DNA of 64,000 nucleotides from Chryseolinea serpens (GTDB lineage: Bacteria; Bacteroidota; Bacteroidia; Cytophagales; Cyclobacteriaceae), in assembly GCF_900129725.1 (NCBI RefSeq), contig NZ_FQWQ01000001.1, positions 1,612,001-1,676,000 on the forward strand. Reading direction: 5' to 3'. Position numbers and translations under genes: made by a program. Within the stretch, counting starts at the first letter, position 1; every line of letters starts with the position of its first letter. Below the pieces are notes generated by a model. The model ran no database searches, was not told the DNA's origin, and saw only the letters and a list, made by a program, of their open reading frames with translations. Positions 24,717 through 32,430 of this stretch are shown one piece after another.

Positions 24717-24787
24717 AACCGCTGAGGCGCAGAGACGCAAAGAAAAGACGCAAAGCCAACTTTGCGTCCTTTGCGCCTCCGCGGTTA
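24717..24787. repeat. Large imperfect inverted repeat (AACCGC...GAGGCGCA...GACGCAAAG)
   Basis: TTAACCGCTGAGGCGCAGAG and a second GACGCAAAG block pair with CTTTGCGTC, CTTTGCGCCTC and GCGGTTAG around 24760-24787. Similar AACCGC-AGGCGCAAAG-type palindromes are familiar to me as dispersed repeats in many bacterial intergenic regions. It could also serve as a terminator for the ROK-SIS transcript. Confidence 0.65.
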
Positions 24788-24797
24788 GGACTGATCG

Positions 24798-25361
24798 CTA
24801 CGCCAGCTCATTTTCAATAAACGCAAAGCTGATCATATGACAAATGCTCATATGTACATCCTCCACCCGCGCATAATGTTTATCATCCACCACCACCGCA
24901 TAATCCACAAGGTTGGTAATGGCCCCGCGTTGACCGCCCAACAAAGCAATGGTATAAACGCCGTTGGCCTTGCACCACTCCACGGCCTTCACCAGGTTAG
25001 GCGAATTTCCGCTCACGCTCATCGTGAAGGCGAGGTCGCCGGGGCGCGCCAGGTTCATGAGCTGGCGAACAAAGATCTCGTCGTATGAATAGTCGTTGCC
25101 CAGGGCCGTGAGCCAGCCGATGTTGTCGCTGAGCGAGATGCAGCGGAAGCGTTTTTTCATTTTGTCGGAGGCGCCTTTGCCCAGGTCGGTCACGAAGTGG
25201 GTGGCGCTCATGGCGCTGCCGCCGTTGCCAAAGGTGAAAACTTGTTGCTCGCGGCTGGCGGCTTCGCGGAATTTTTCAAGGATGTGTTCGAGGCGGTCGG
25301 CGGGAAGTGCGCCCAGGGCGGCTTGCAGGTTTTGGATGTAGGACGTGAAATAAGGTTTCAT
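24798..25361 (-). CDS. SIS-domain isomerase, GmhA-like
   Basis: A 187-residue single SIS domain. FTFGNGGSAMSATHFVTDLGKG (residues 42-63) holds the phosphosugar-binding GNGGSA, MSVSGNSPNLVKAVEW the second binding loop, and EDVHMSICHMI near the C terminus the conserved histidine of GmhA. GmhA turns sedoheptulose-7-phosphate into glycero-manno-heptose-7-phosphate for lipopolysaccharide core. It overlaps the ROK gene by four bases. Because the partner is a ROK kinase and not HldE, it may instead act on another phosphosugar. Confidence 0.85.
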   Translation of the reverse strand: MKPYFTSYIQNLQAALGALPADRLEHILEKFREAASREQQVFTFGNGGSAMSATHFVTDLGKGASDKMKKRFRCISLSDNIGWLTALGNDYSYDEIFVRQLMNLARPGDLAFTMSVSGNSPNLVKAVEWCKANGVYTIALLGGQRGAITNLVDYAVVVDDKHYARVEDVHMSICHMISFAFIENELA

Positions 25362-26326
25362 AAAAAATCGCTCTTCTGTTTTAGGTTAAAAATATCTACA
25401 GTAGCCTCGCGGGCGAGGGCCAGTGCCCCGAGGGGCACCACATCCTCTCCACATTGCGCAACGACAACGGGAGGGCCAGGCAAAAATGCTTTCAAAAGGT
25501 GTTGATCGAGTTCGGCGGCAATGGCGTCGGTGAGCGCCGGGCCGATGAGGGAAAGTCCTCCGCCGACGACGAGGATGTCCGGATGAAATAAATGCACTAC
25601 GTGCGAGAGCGCGAAGGCTAATGTCGCGGCGGTTTCGTGGAGGATGTTTTTTGCTGTGGTGTCGCCGTGGGCTAGGGCCTGTGAGAGGTGGCGGGCTTCT
25701 CCCCCTGCCTCATCCCCACCCCTGGCCAACTCGTAAAGCTTGCCGGTGGGCTGACGTTGGATGGCTTCGCGTATTTTTTTATCGATCGCCCACCCGGAGC
25801 AACAAGCTTCCAGGGTGGTGCCTTCGCGGTCGAGGCGCAGGTGGCCTACTTCCACTTCACCGGGCAAGGCACCATAATACAATTTTTGATCGATCACCAT
25901 GCCTCCGCCGATGCCGCTGCCCAGCGTGATGTAGAAGACGCGTTCTTTATCCTTTCCTGCGCCGATCAAAGCTTCGGCCAGTGCGGCGGCGTTGGCGTCG
26001 TTGTCCAGTACGACCGGCACACCATAGCGTTGTTTCAGTTTCTTGGCCAGTTCAAACCCAGACCAGCCGTTGACCTGGTGCGAGGTGAGGATGCGTCCCG
26101 ACACGTGATCGACCGGCCCTCCGAAACCAACGCCGATCGCCGTGGGGTCGACTGACCGGGTGAGGTCATCGAGCAGGGTTTCCATCTGTTTCAGGATGCC
26201 GGCGGCGCCCTCCTCTTTTTTTATGGCGGTTCGGGCGCGGTGACTGATCTGCAGGTCGTCGTCGCCGGCTACGATCTGTAGCTTGGTGCCCCCGATTTCG
26301 ATACCCACATAGCAACGGCCTGACAT
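25358..26326 (-). CDS. ROK-family sugar kinase
   Basis: A 322-residue ROK protein. The phosphate-binding motif GIEIGGTKLQIVAG is at residues 8-21, VLDNDANAAALAEA and YITLGSGIGGGMV follow, and the ROK signature EVEVGHLRL lies near residue 175. The zinc-binding CxCGxxGCxE is replaced by EACCSGWAIDKKI, so the metal site of the glucokinase-type members is missing, as in a known subgroup. There is no N-terminal helix-turn-helix, so it is an enzyme and not a NagC-type repressor. It comes between the CHASE3-GAF gene (17-base gap) and the SIS gene in one operon. Confidence 0.9.
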   Translation of the reverse strand: MSGRCYVGIEIGGTKLQIVAGDDDLQISHRARTAIKKEEGAAGILKQMETLLDDLTRSVDPTAIGVGFGGPVDHVSGRILTSHQVNGWSGFELAKKLKQRYGVPVVLDNDANAAALAEALIGAGKDKERVFYITLGSGIGGGMVIDQKLYYGALPGEVEVGHLRLDREGTTLEACCSGWAIDKKIREAIQRQPTGKLYELARGGDEAGGEARHLSQALAHGDTTAKNILHETAATLAFALSHVVHLFHPDILVVGGGLSLIGPALTDAIAAELDQHLLKAFLPGPPVVVAQCGEDVVPLGALALAREATVDIFNLKQKSDFL

Positions 26327-26343
26327 GTTTTTGATGGGAAGGC

Positions 26344-27909
26344 TTAAGCTTGTTTTTCTTTTTCGGCGCGCTGAAGGGCTTCCTGGGTGGCTTCCATTTC
26401 TTCCAGGTTTTGACGCAGTTCCTCTTCCTGCGACTTGAGCTGTTCGGTTTGCACTTTGAAGCGTTCCAGCACCGCTTTCATTTTCTCGTTGTTCTTCACC
26501 GACCCCAGCGTCGATGCGGTGAGCTCGCCCACTTTTTCGAGGAACTCCACCTGGTATTTCTCAAACTTCTGAAAGCCGGCCAGTTCGATCACGGCTTCTA
26601 CTTTTTCGTTTGCCTTCATGGGCACGATGAGCAGACAGGTGGGGGTTTTGTGTCCCAGTCCCGAGGTGATTTCGGTGTAGCCTCCCGGCACATCCGTCAG
26701 CACTACGGGTGTCCCTTCCAGGAAGGCCTGGCCTACGAGTCCCTGGCCGATCTCCAGTTTCTTGGCCACATATTTTCGTTTGTCGAACGCATAACAGGCA
26801 GACATGTCGAGAAACATATGCGATTCGTCTTCGAGGTCTTCCTGCAGGATGAAGAGGCAACCCTGTTGTGCTTGTAAATATTTGGTGAGGAACGTGAGGA
26901 TGTCGAGGCTGAGGGCTTCGAGATTGTCCTGATTTTTGCGCAGCACTTCCGAGAAACGGGCAAGACCTTCGGTGGTCCAGTTTCGGATCTCGTCCTGCGC
27001 TTTGATTTGTTTCAGTTTGTCGCGCATCAGCACCAATTCGCCCGCCAGGTTTGTCGTGTTGAGTTTTTCATTCTCCGGTGTGAAGCCATCCCAGGTCACG
27101 GAAAAATTTCCATTCGATACCTGGTTGATGAAGTGGGTGGCCGTTTTGAAATTCCGGATGGAGTCATCGATCACGTCGTTCTCTTTTATTTCCTCCGTGA
27201 TGGTGCCGGGGTCGAACAGGAAGGCGCGGTTATTTTCTTCGAGTTTAGAGAACAGGTTTTTCCGCTCTTTTCGCTCTCTGCGGATGTTTACGATAAGAAA
27301 CAGCAAGGAAGGGAATGCAATGATGTTGAGAATGGTCTGTACCACCAGGGTCCGGTTGTTGGCATCTTCGTAAGCTGTCTGGGCTGCTTCGCTGCGGGTA
27401 TTTTCGAATCCATTGATCGTGCGGGCGTTGCGGTCATAGATAAACCAGGCATCGCGCCCGGGGTCGGCGGCAAGGGCTGCGCGAAATTCATTCATGCTGT
27501 CGATCTTGATCAGGTCGACCATCTTTTTGGTGCTGTTGATAAACGCCTCTACACCGGTGGCCATGCTGTCGATGGCTGCGGGATGTTGAAAACCTTGTTT
27601 TTTGGTGAGCGTGCGTAGTTCTCCAAAGATGATGGGGTTGTCGCGCATGCCGTCGCGGAGGGGTCCCAGCAGGGATTCATTTTTGGTGATGGCATAGCCG
27701 CGCATACCCACGTCCATGTTGCGCACCACCTGGTTCCATACCTGGCCCACCAAATAGGTTGCCCTTTCGGTTTCGGCTTTCACCTGGGTGGTGTCTTTCA
27801 GCACCCAGTCGTTGTAGTAAATAATACCGGTGTTTACGGTGATCAATGCCAACACGAGAATAGCGGAAAAAGTGAGCGCATTCTTCCTGATAAAATCTAG
27901 CCCTGCCAT
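26344..27909 (-). CDS. CHASE3-HAMP-GAF sensor protein without output domain
   Basis: A 521-residue membrane protein. Helix 1 is near residues 11-32 (ALTFSAILVLALITVNTGII), a CHASE3-type periplasmic domain follows with GMRGYAITKNESLLGPLRDG, helix 2 is near 187-209, then a HAMP-like linker, a GAF domain at about 340-480 (LARFSEVLRKNQDNLEALSL, EIGQGLVGQAFLEGTPVVLT) and a C-terminal coiled coil (LKSQEEELRQNLEEMEATQE). Proteins of this layout usually continue into a histidine kinase or PAS array. Here it ends after the coiled coil, so it must signal through partners or is a chemosensory-like adaptor. It is first in an operon with the ROK and SIS genes. Confidence 0.85.
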   Translation of the reverse strand: MAGLDFIRKNALTFSAILVLALITVNTGIIYYNDWVLKDTTQVKAETERATYLVGQVWNQVVRNMDVGMRGYAITKNESLLGPLRDGMRDNPIIFGELRTLTKKQGFQHPAAIDSMATGVEAFINSTKKMVDLIKIDSMNEFRAALAADPGRDAWFIYDRNARTINGFENTRSEAAQTAYEDANNRTLVVQTILNIIAFPSLLFLIVNIRRERKERKNLFSKLEENNRAFLFDPGTITEEIKENDVIDDSIRNFKTATHFINQVSNGNFSVTWDGFTPENEKLNTTNLAGELVLMRDKLKQIKAQDEIRNWTTEGLARFSEVLRKNQDNLEALSLDILTFLTKYLQAQQGCLFILQEDLEDESHMFLDMSACYAFDKRKYVAKKLEIGQGLVGQAFLEGTPVVLTDVPGGYTEITSGLGHKTPTCLLIVPMKANEKVEAVIELAGFQKFEKYQVEFLEKVGELTASTLGSVKNNEKMKAVLERFKVQTEQLKSQEEELRQNLEEMEATQEALQRAEKEKQA

Positions 27910-28079
27910 ACTTAGAAATAGTTAAAGAAGCAGGAAGATAATCTTTTGACGAATTCCATCCAAAACCTGCACAGGCCACTGCACTCGATTTAATTGCCCT
28001 CCATTCATATAATTTACCTTTTACCCATCGTGGCTTGTCGTACCTTCAAGTGTAGCTCCAACCTTTATGCTTATCGATT

Positions 28080-28595
28080 ATGAACCGGCGTGAAAGTTTA
28101 AAAGTATTGATGGCCGCCTCCGGTGGTCTGATTGCCCTACCCGCCTGGGCCGACCAGTGGCAGAAGGGCGACGTAGCCACCCATCCGTCCACATTTTCAA
28201 CCGACGAACAAGCGCTGCTGGCCTCCACCGCCGACACCATCATTCCCCAAGGCGCCGTGCTGGGTGCCCTGGTCGTGGGCGTTGACAAGTTCCTCCAAAA
28301 ACTGTTCGACGATTGCTACGAACCCGAAGTTCAGCAAAACATAAAAGAACAACTCAAAAAACTCGATGCCGACGCCCACGCCACCTATGGCCAACCCTTT
28401 CCGTTGTGCACCCAGAAGCAACGCGAGACGCTGCTGCTGAAGCGCTCCACCTCGGCCGACAAAAACGAAAAGGATTTCTTCACCCTGCTCAAAACCGAGA
28501 CCATCCGCGGCTTCAGCACATCGCGCCAGGTGATGGTGAACATCCTGGAATATAAAACCGCACCCGGTCATTACTACGGCTGCGTAAACGCATAA
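28080..28595 (+). CDS. Gluconate 2-dehydrogenase subunit 3-like protein
   Basis: A 171-residue protein with a Tat signal (NRRESLKVLMAASGGLIALP). The FSTDEQALLASTADTIIPQG block at about residues 40-59 and the tail EYKTAPGHYYGCVNA are typical of the small subunit of membrane-bound GMC dehydrogenases. It is exported folded together with, or as a carrier of, the flavoprotein encoded three bases downstream, which has no signal of its own. The pair oxidises a sugar or sugar acid in the periplasm. Confidence 0.92.
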   Translation: MNRRESLKVLMAASGGLIALPAWADQWQKGDVATHPSTFSTDEQALLASTADTIIPQGAVLGALVVGVDKFLQKLFDDCYEPEVQQNIKEQLKKLDADAHATYGQPFPLCTQKQRETLLLKRSTSADKNEKDFFTLLKTETIRGFSTSRQVMVNILEYKTAPGHYYGCVNA

Positions 28596-28598
28596 CGC

Positions 28599-30302
28599 AT
28601 GGCAAACTTCAACATCGACTCCACCGAAAAAAGAACCTACGACGCCATCGTCATCGGTTCGGGCGCCAGTGGTGGCTGGGCCGCCAAGGAGCTTTGCGAT
28701 AAGGGGCTGAAAACGCTCGTGCTGGAAAGAGGGCGCGACGTGAAGCACGTAAAAGATTATCCCACGGCCGGCAAAGGCCTCTATGAATTTGAATACCGCG
28801 GCAGCGTTCCCCTCGAAAAACGGAAGGACTTTCAACTGGCCCGCGGCATGCGCGAAGAAACGTTTCATTGGGCGATCCGCGACGACGAGCAACCCTTCAT
28901 CCAGGAAAAACCTTTCCGTTGGTTCCGAGGCTACCACGTCGGCGGCAAGTCGCTGCTGTGGGCGCGGCAAACGCAGCGGTGGAGCGACTTCGATTTTGAA
29001 GGCCCCCAACGCGATGGCTTTGCGGTGGACTGGCCCATTCGCTACAAAGACCTCGAACCCTGGTATGCCCACGTTGAGAAATTTGCCGGCATCGCCGGCA
29101 ACAAAGACGGCCTGGCCGAATTGCCCGACAGCGAAGTGATGCGCGGCTTCGAGATGAGCTGTATCGAACAGTACTTTAAAGAAAGTCTTCAAAAAAATTA
29201 TGGCGACCGCCACCTGATCCAGGCCCGCTGCGCACACCTCACCGACCCGCAGGAAATACACCGCCAGCAAGGCCGCGGCGCCTGCCAAAGCCAGACGATG
29301 TGTAACCGCGGCTGTCAATTTGGTGGATACTTCAGCAGCAACGCTTCCACCATTCCCTGGGCACAAAAAACCGGCAACCTCACCATACGACCTCACGCCG
29401 TCGTGCACTCTATCATTTACGACGACACCAAGGGACGCGCCACGGGCGTGCGCATCGTCGACGGCACAACGATGGAGACGATGGAGTTCTTTGCCAACAT
29501 CATCTTCGTGAACGCCTCGGCACTCAACAGCAACGCCATTCTGCTCAACTCCACTTCAAACCGTTTCCCCAATGGCTTGGGCAACGACAGCGGTGTGTTG
29601 GGCAAATACGTTTCGTGGCACAACTACCGTGGAAAAGCCAACGCCGAGTACGAAGGTTTCAAAGACAAAAAGACCGACGGCCGCAACCCCAGCAACGCCT
29701 ACATACCGCGATTCCGAAACGTGCGCAAACACGAAATGGATTTTCTTCGCGGCTATGCCATCGGCATCGGCGGTGGTCGCGGCGCGGGCTCCGACACCAG
29801 CATGATCGGCGATGAACTCCGCGAGAACCTGCTCAAACCCAAACTCGGCAACTGGCACATCAGCAGCTGGATGATGGGCGAGTGCGTGCCCCTGGAAAAA
29901 AATCACGTGCGCCTCTCTACCGATCAAAAAGATAAATATGGCATCCCTCAATTGATCATCTCCTGCGAATGGAGTGAGAACGACGATAAGATGGTGCAAG
30001 ACTACATTGCCCAATCCAAAGAAATGTTCGAACGCGCCGGCTTCACCAACATCAGCGCGGTGGACACGCAAACGCCTCCCGGCGCCGACATCCATGAGAT
30101 GGGCGGGGTTCGGATGGGCAGAGACGCTAAGACGTCGATGCTGAACAGTTGGAATCAGCTTCATCATTGCAAGAATGTATTTGTTACGGACGGCGCTTGT
30201 ATGACGTCTACCAGTACGCAAAATCCAACGCTGACGTATATGACGTTTGCGGCGCGGGCGGCGAATTATGCGGTGGAGGAGATGAGGCGGAGGAATTTGT
30301 AG
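28599..30302 (+). CDS. GMC-family flavoprotein oxidoreductase
   Basis: A 567-residue GMC protein. The FAD-binding VIGSGASGGWAAKELCDKG has GxGxxG at residues 20-25; RGYHVGGKSLLWARQTQRW is the second family signature; the C-terminal GGVRMGRDAKTSMLNSWNQL and NPTLTYMTFAARAANYAVEE hold the FAD-contacting and catalytic positions. It is the catalytic subunit of a gluconate- or sugar-dehydrogenase-like complex with the small subunit upstream. The third, cytochrome c subunit of such complexes is not next to it. The substrate is unknown. Confidence 0.94.
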   Translation: MANFNIDSTEKRTYDAIVIGSGASGGWAAKELCDKGLKTLVLERGRDVKHVKDYPTAGKGLYEFEYRGSVPLEKRKDFQLARGMREETFHWAIRDDEQPFIQEKPFRWFRGYHVGGKSLLWARQTQRWSDFDFEGPQRDGFAVDWPIRYKDLEPWYAHVEKFAGIAGNKDGLAELPDSEVMRGFEMSCIEQYFKESLQKNYGDRHLIQARCAHLTDPQEIHRQQGRGACQSQTMCNRGCQFGGYFSSNASTIPWAQKTGNLTIRPHAVVHSIIYDDTKGRATGVRIVDGTTMETMEFFANIIFVNASALNSNAILLNSTSNRFPNGLGNDSGVLGKYVSWHNYRGKANAEYEGFKDKKTDGRNPSNAYIPRFRNVRKHEMDFLRGYAIGIGGGRGAGSDTSMIGDELRENLLKPKLGNWHISSWMMGECVPLEKNHVRLSTDQKDKYGIPQLIISCEWSENDDKMVQDYIAQSKEMFERAGFTNISAVDTQTPPGADIHEMGGVRMGRDAKTSMLNSWNQLHHCKNVFVTDGACMTSTSTQNPTLTYMTFAARAANYAVEEMRRRNL

Positions 30303-30475
30303 TCAGGAGTCAGGAGCCAGGAGCCAGAAGCCAGTAGTTAGGAATTGGCATTCAGTAACCAGTAGTGAGTAGTCAGTAGCCAGTAGTTGGGAATCGGCAT
30401 TCAGGAGCCAGTAGTGAGTAGTCAGTAGCCAGTAATTGGGAATCGGCATTCAGGAGCGAGTATTCAGTAGCCGGG
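30303..30475. repeat. AGTAG-type simple repeat, copy 2
   Basis: Starts in the stop codon of the GMC gene: AGTCAGGAGCCAGGAGCC, then three rounds of TAGTTAGGAAT/TTGGGAATCGGCATTCAG separated by CCAGTAGTGAGTAGTCAGTAG. The larger period is about 65 bases (two near-identical units between 30350 and 30470). Confidence 0.75.
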
Positions 30476-30582
30476 AGTTCGAGCTGGGGATTGTCACTAT
30501 TGGTTTTGTGGGGATTGAGGGAAATTAGTTTTAAGTTGAGTTAAATTACGAGTGCAACACTAAACCAAAACATAAATCGATT

Positions 30583-31446
30583 ATGAAAAAAAACTTTGTC
30601 TTGTGTCTTTTTGTTCTGGGCCTTTTCTGCGCGAGTGACGCGGTGTTGGCGCAGGCAAATAAGAATGCTTTATATACTGCGCCGTTTGGGGTGCAGGCGT
30701 ATACGTTCCGCCGGAGCTTTCCCAATGGGGTTGAGGCTACTTTGGATTCCATTAAGCGTTTTGGGTTTACAGAAATAGAGGGTAGCGGTGGCAAGATGGC
30801 TCCGGAAGAATTCAAGAAGCTTTGCAATGAACGCGGCATTTCCATTCCGTCGACGGGCGCGGGCTACGAAGAGTTGGTAAAGGATCCTGCAGGTGTGGCC
30901 GCGAGAACGAAGGCTCTTGGCGCTACTTACCTCATGTGCGCCTGGATTCCCCACGAAAAAGGAAACTTCACCCTGGAGAATGCAAAAAAAGCCGTAGCCG
31001 ATTTCAACGCTGCCGGCAAGGTCCTGAAAGAGAATGGCATCACCTTCTGCTATCACACGCACGGTTACGAATTTCAGCCCTATGAAAAAGGCACCCTCCT
31101 CGACTACATCATTGCCAACACCAACCCCCAATACGTCTCCTTCGAAATGGACGTACTCTGGACACATTTCGGTGGCGGCGACCCCGTGGCCCTGCTAAAG
31201 AAATACGGCAACCGCTGGAAACTCATGCACCTGAAAGACCTCCGCAAAGGCACCCCGAAAGACCTCACCGGCGGAACCTCCACGGACAACGACGTTGCAC
31301 TGGGCACAGGCGAAATTGACATTCCCGGAATCCTGAGAGAGGCCAATAAAATAGGAATCAAACACTTCTTCATCGAAGACGAAAGCAACCGGGTGAATGA
31401 GCAGGTGCCGCAGACGATTGCTTATTTGAAGAGTTTGAAGAAGTAG
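30583..31446 (+). CDS. Secreted sugar phosphate isomerase/epimerase-like TIM barrel
   Basis: A 287-residue protein with a signal peptide (NFVLCLFVLGLFCASDAVLA, cleaved before QANKN). The barrel reads GVQAYTFRRSFPNGVEATLD, FTEIEGSGGKM, TFCYHTHGYEFQPY, VSFEMDVLWTHFGGGDP and LMHLKDL, with the metal ligands expected in such AP-endonuclease-2-like isomerases (E in FTEIEG, H in YHTHG, D in EMDV, E in FFIEDE). It resembles 3-keto-sugar or hydroxypyruvate-type isomerases that work beside sugar oxidoreductases, consistent with the GMC genes before it. The exact substrate is unknown. Confidence 0.9.
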   Translation: MKKNFVLCLFVLGLFCASDAVLAQANKNALYTAPFGVQAYTFRRSFPNGVEATLDSIKRFGFTEIEGSGGKMAPEEFKKLCNERGISIPSTGAGYEELVKDPAGVAARTKALGATYLMCAWIPHEKGNFTLENAKKAVADFNAAGKVLKENGITFCYHTHGYEFQPYEKGTLLDYIIANTNPQYVSFEMDVLWTHFGGGDPVALLKKYGNRWKLMHLKDLRKGTPKDLTGGTSTDNDVALGTGEIDIPGILREANKIGIKHFFIEDESNRVNEQVPQTIAYLKSLKK

Positions 31447-31575
31447 GGATCAGGAGCCAGGAGCCAGGAGCTTGGTCGCGGCATTCAGTAGTCAGTAGTA
31501 AGTAGTAAGTAGTAAGTAGTAAGTAGTAAGTAGCCAGTAGTTGATTTGAGATCGGTCTTCGACATTCAGTAGTCA
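31445..31575. repeat. AGTAG-type simple repeat, copy 3, left arm
   Basis: GGAGCCAGGAGCTTGGTCGC and GGCATTCAGTAG lead into tandem TAAGTAG units (five in a row near 31498-31535). The left part is the reverse complement of 31800-31850. Confidence 0.75.
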
Positions 31576-31847
31576 GGGTCTATCTATCTTGTTCAATGGC
31601 CATGACTCAGAAACGAGGCAACGTCTCTGACCACCTTACAGCCGTTGGGTCAAGTTCAATTATTTCAATGCACAAGGGCCATAGTACAGCATCAAACTGA
31701 ACTATGGCCCTTGTCTTAACTATTTCGCGAACTACTGAATACTTAGCCTTACCTACTGCATCCCGAATGCCGAGCACCGTGTAACCGACTACTGGCTACT
31801 TACTACTGGCTACTGAATGCCGCGACCAAGCTTCTGGCTCCTGATTC
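31447..31847. other. Gene-free region made of an inverted AGTAG-repeat pair
   Basis: This 401-base gap is filled by two AGTAG-type repeat blocks in opposite orientation and a central 14-bp hairpin (31672-31714). No gene was found. Confidence 0.7.
31672..31714. repeat. Hairpin ACAAGGGCCATAGT
   Basis: Fourteen-base perfect arms (31672-31685 and 31701-31714) with a 15-base loop, in the middle of the inverted AGTAG blocks. There is no T tract on either side, so it does not look like a terminator. Confidence 0.7.
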
Positions 31848-31850
31848 TCA
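31725..31850. repeat. AGTAG-type simple repeat, copy 4, right arm (inverted)
   Basis: CTACTGGCTACTTACTACTG and CTGAATGCCGCGACCAAGCT are the reverse complement of copy 3. Together the arms enclose about 150 bases with a central hairpin. The block runs up to the stop codon of the lipoprotein gene at 31848. Confidence 0.75.
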
Positions 31851-32231
31851 ATTCTCACAATACTGCGTATCCACCTCCGGAACCACTCCCCCGGGGTCCG
31901 AGAACGCATAGCCTACTGCGATCTTGCCATGCATGGCCGTGACGTTGGTGGCGATGCTGATGATGTCGTCTGTTTTCACGTCGATGGTGACGTGGAACGG
32001 TAGGTCTGGGTTGTTCAGGGTTACTTTGCCCGAGGTGCCTTGATAGGTGATGAGATTGGCTACGCCTGCGCCGGATTCCAGGGTGACACTGTATACGACC
32101 AGACCGTCTGCGGGAGCTTTGGTGGAAAGGCTTATCGGACAGTTGTAGGTCTCGTCGTCATCTTTTTTGCAGGCGGAAATGATCATGGCGGAAAGTAATG
32201 TTACCGCAAGGTAGGTGAGGGTTCTTTTCAT
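31848..32231 (-). CDS. Hypothetical small lipoprotein
   Basis: A 127-residue protein taken from the ATG at 32231, which gives a clear signal peptide (KRTLTYLAVTLLSAMIISAC) and lipobox with the cysteine at residue 20; longer upstream starts only add non-signal sequence. The mature domain (YNCPISLSTKAPADGLVVYSVTLESG cut at the usual length) looks like a small beta sandwich and ends in a cysteine (QYCEN) that could pair with C29. No family recognised. It follows an inverted repeat and precedes a terminator. Confidence 0.7.
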   Translation of the reverse strand: MKRTLTYLAVTLLSAMIISACKKDDDETYNCPISLSTKAPADGLVVYSVTLESGAGVANLITYQGTSGKVTLNNPDLPFHVTIDVKTDDIISIATNVTAMHGKIAVGYAFSDPGGVVPEVDTQYCEN

Positions 32232-32377
32232 CGGCATCCGGTTAAATATTAAAATCGGTCGTCGAACATTCAATGGACAAAGGTCTTCCTGTTGTTCGTT
32301 CAAGTATTCATTCATTTGAAGATACAAAACTTTCTTTACGAAAACCAAGACCCTGCGCGGTCGCCCGGCAGAATAAC

Positions 32378-32407
32378 AAAAGAGGCCGTCGTTTCCGGCG
32401 GCCTCTT
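32378..32407 (-). terminator. Terminator of the SusCD 2 operon
   Basis: Ten-base perfect arms AAAGAGGCCG (32378-32387) and CGGCCTCTTT (32398-32407), with TTTTGTTATT following on the minus strand. It lies 24 bases beyond the SusD stop; the T-rich plus side may make it bidirectional. Confidence 0.8.
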
Positions 32408-32430
32408 TCTCTATTGTTAAATTTCTGCGA

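Noticed and set aside
30303-31570. AGTAG repeats considered as a CRISPR array
   Set aside because: The units are short, degenerate and contiguous, with no unique spacers of constant length and no cas genes.
31672-31714. 14-bp hairpin considered as a terminator of the gene ending at 31446
   Set aside because: It lies more than 200 bases downstream, has no T tract on either side and sits in the centre of an inverted repeat pair.
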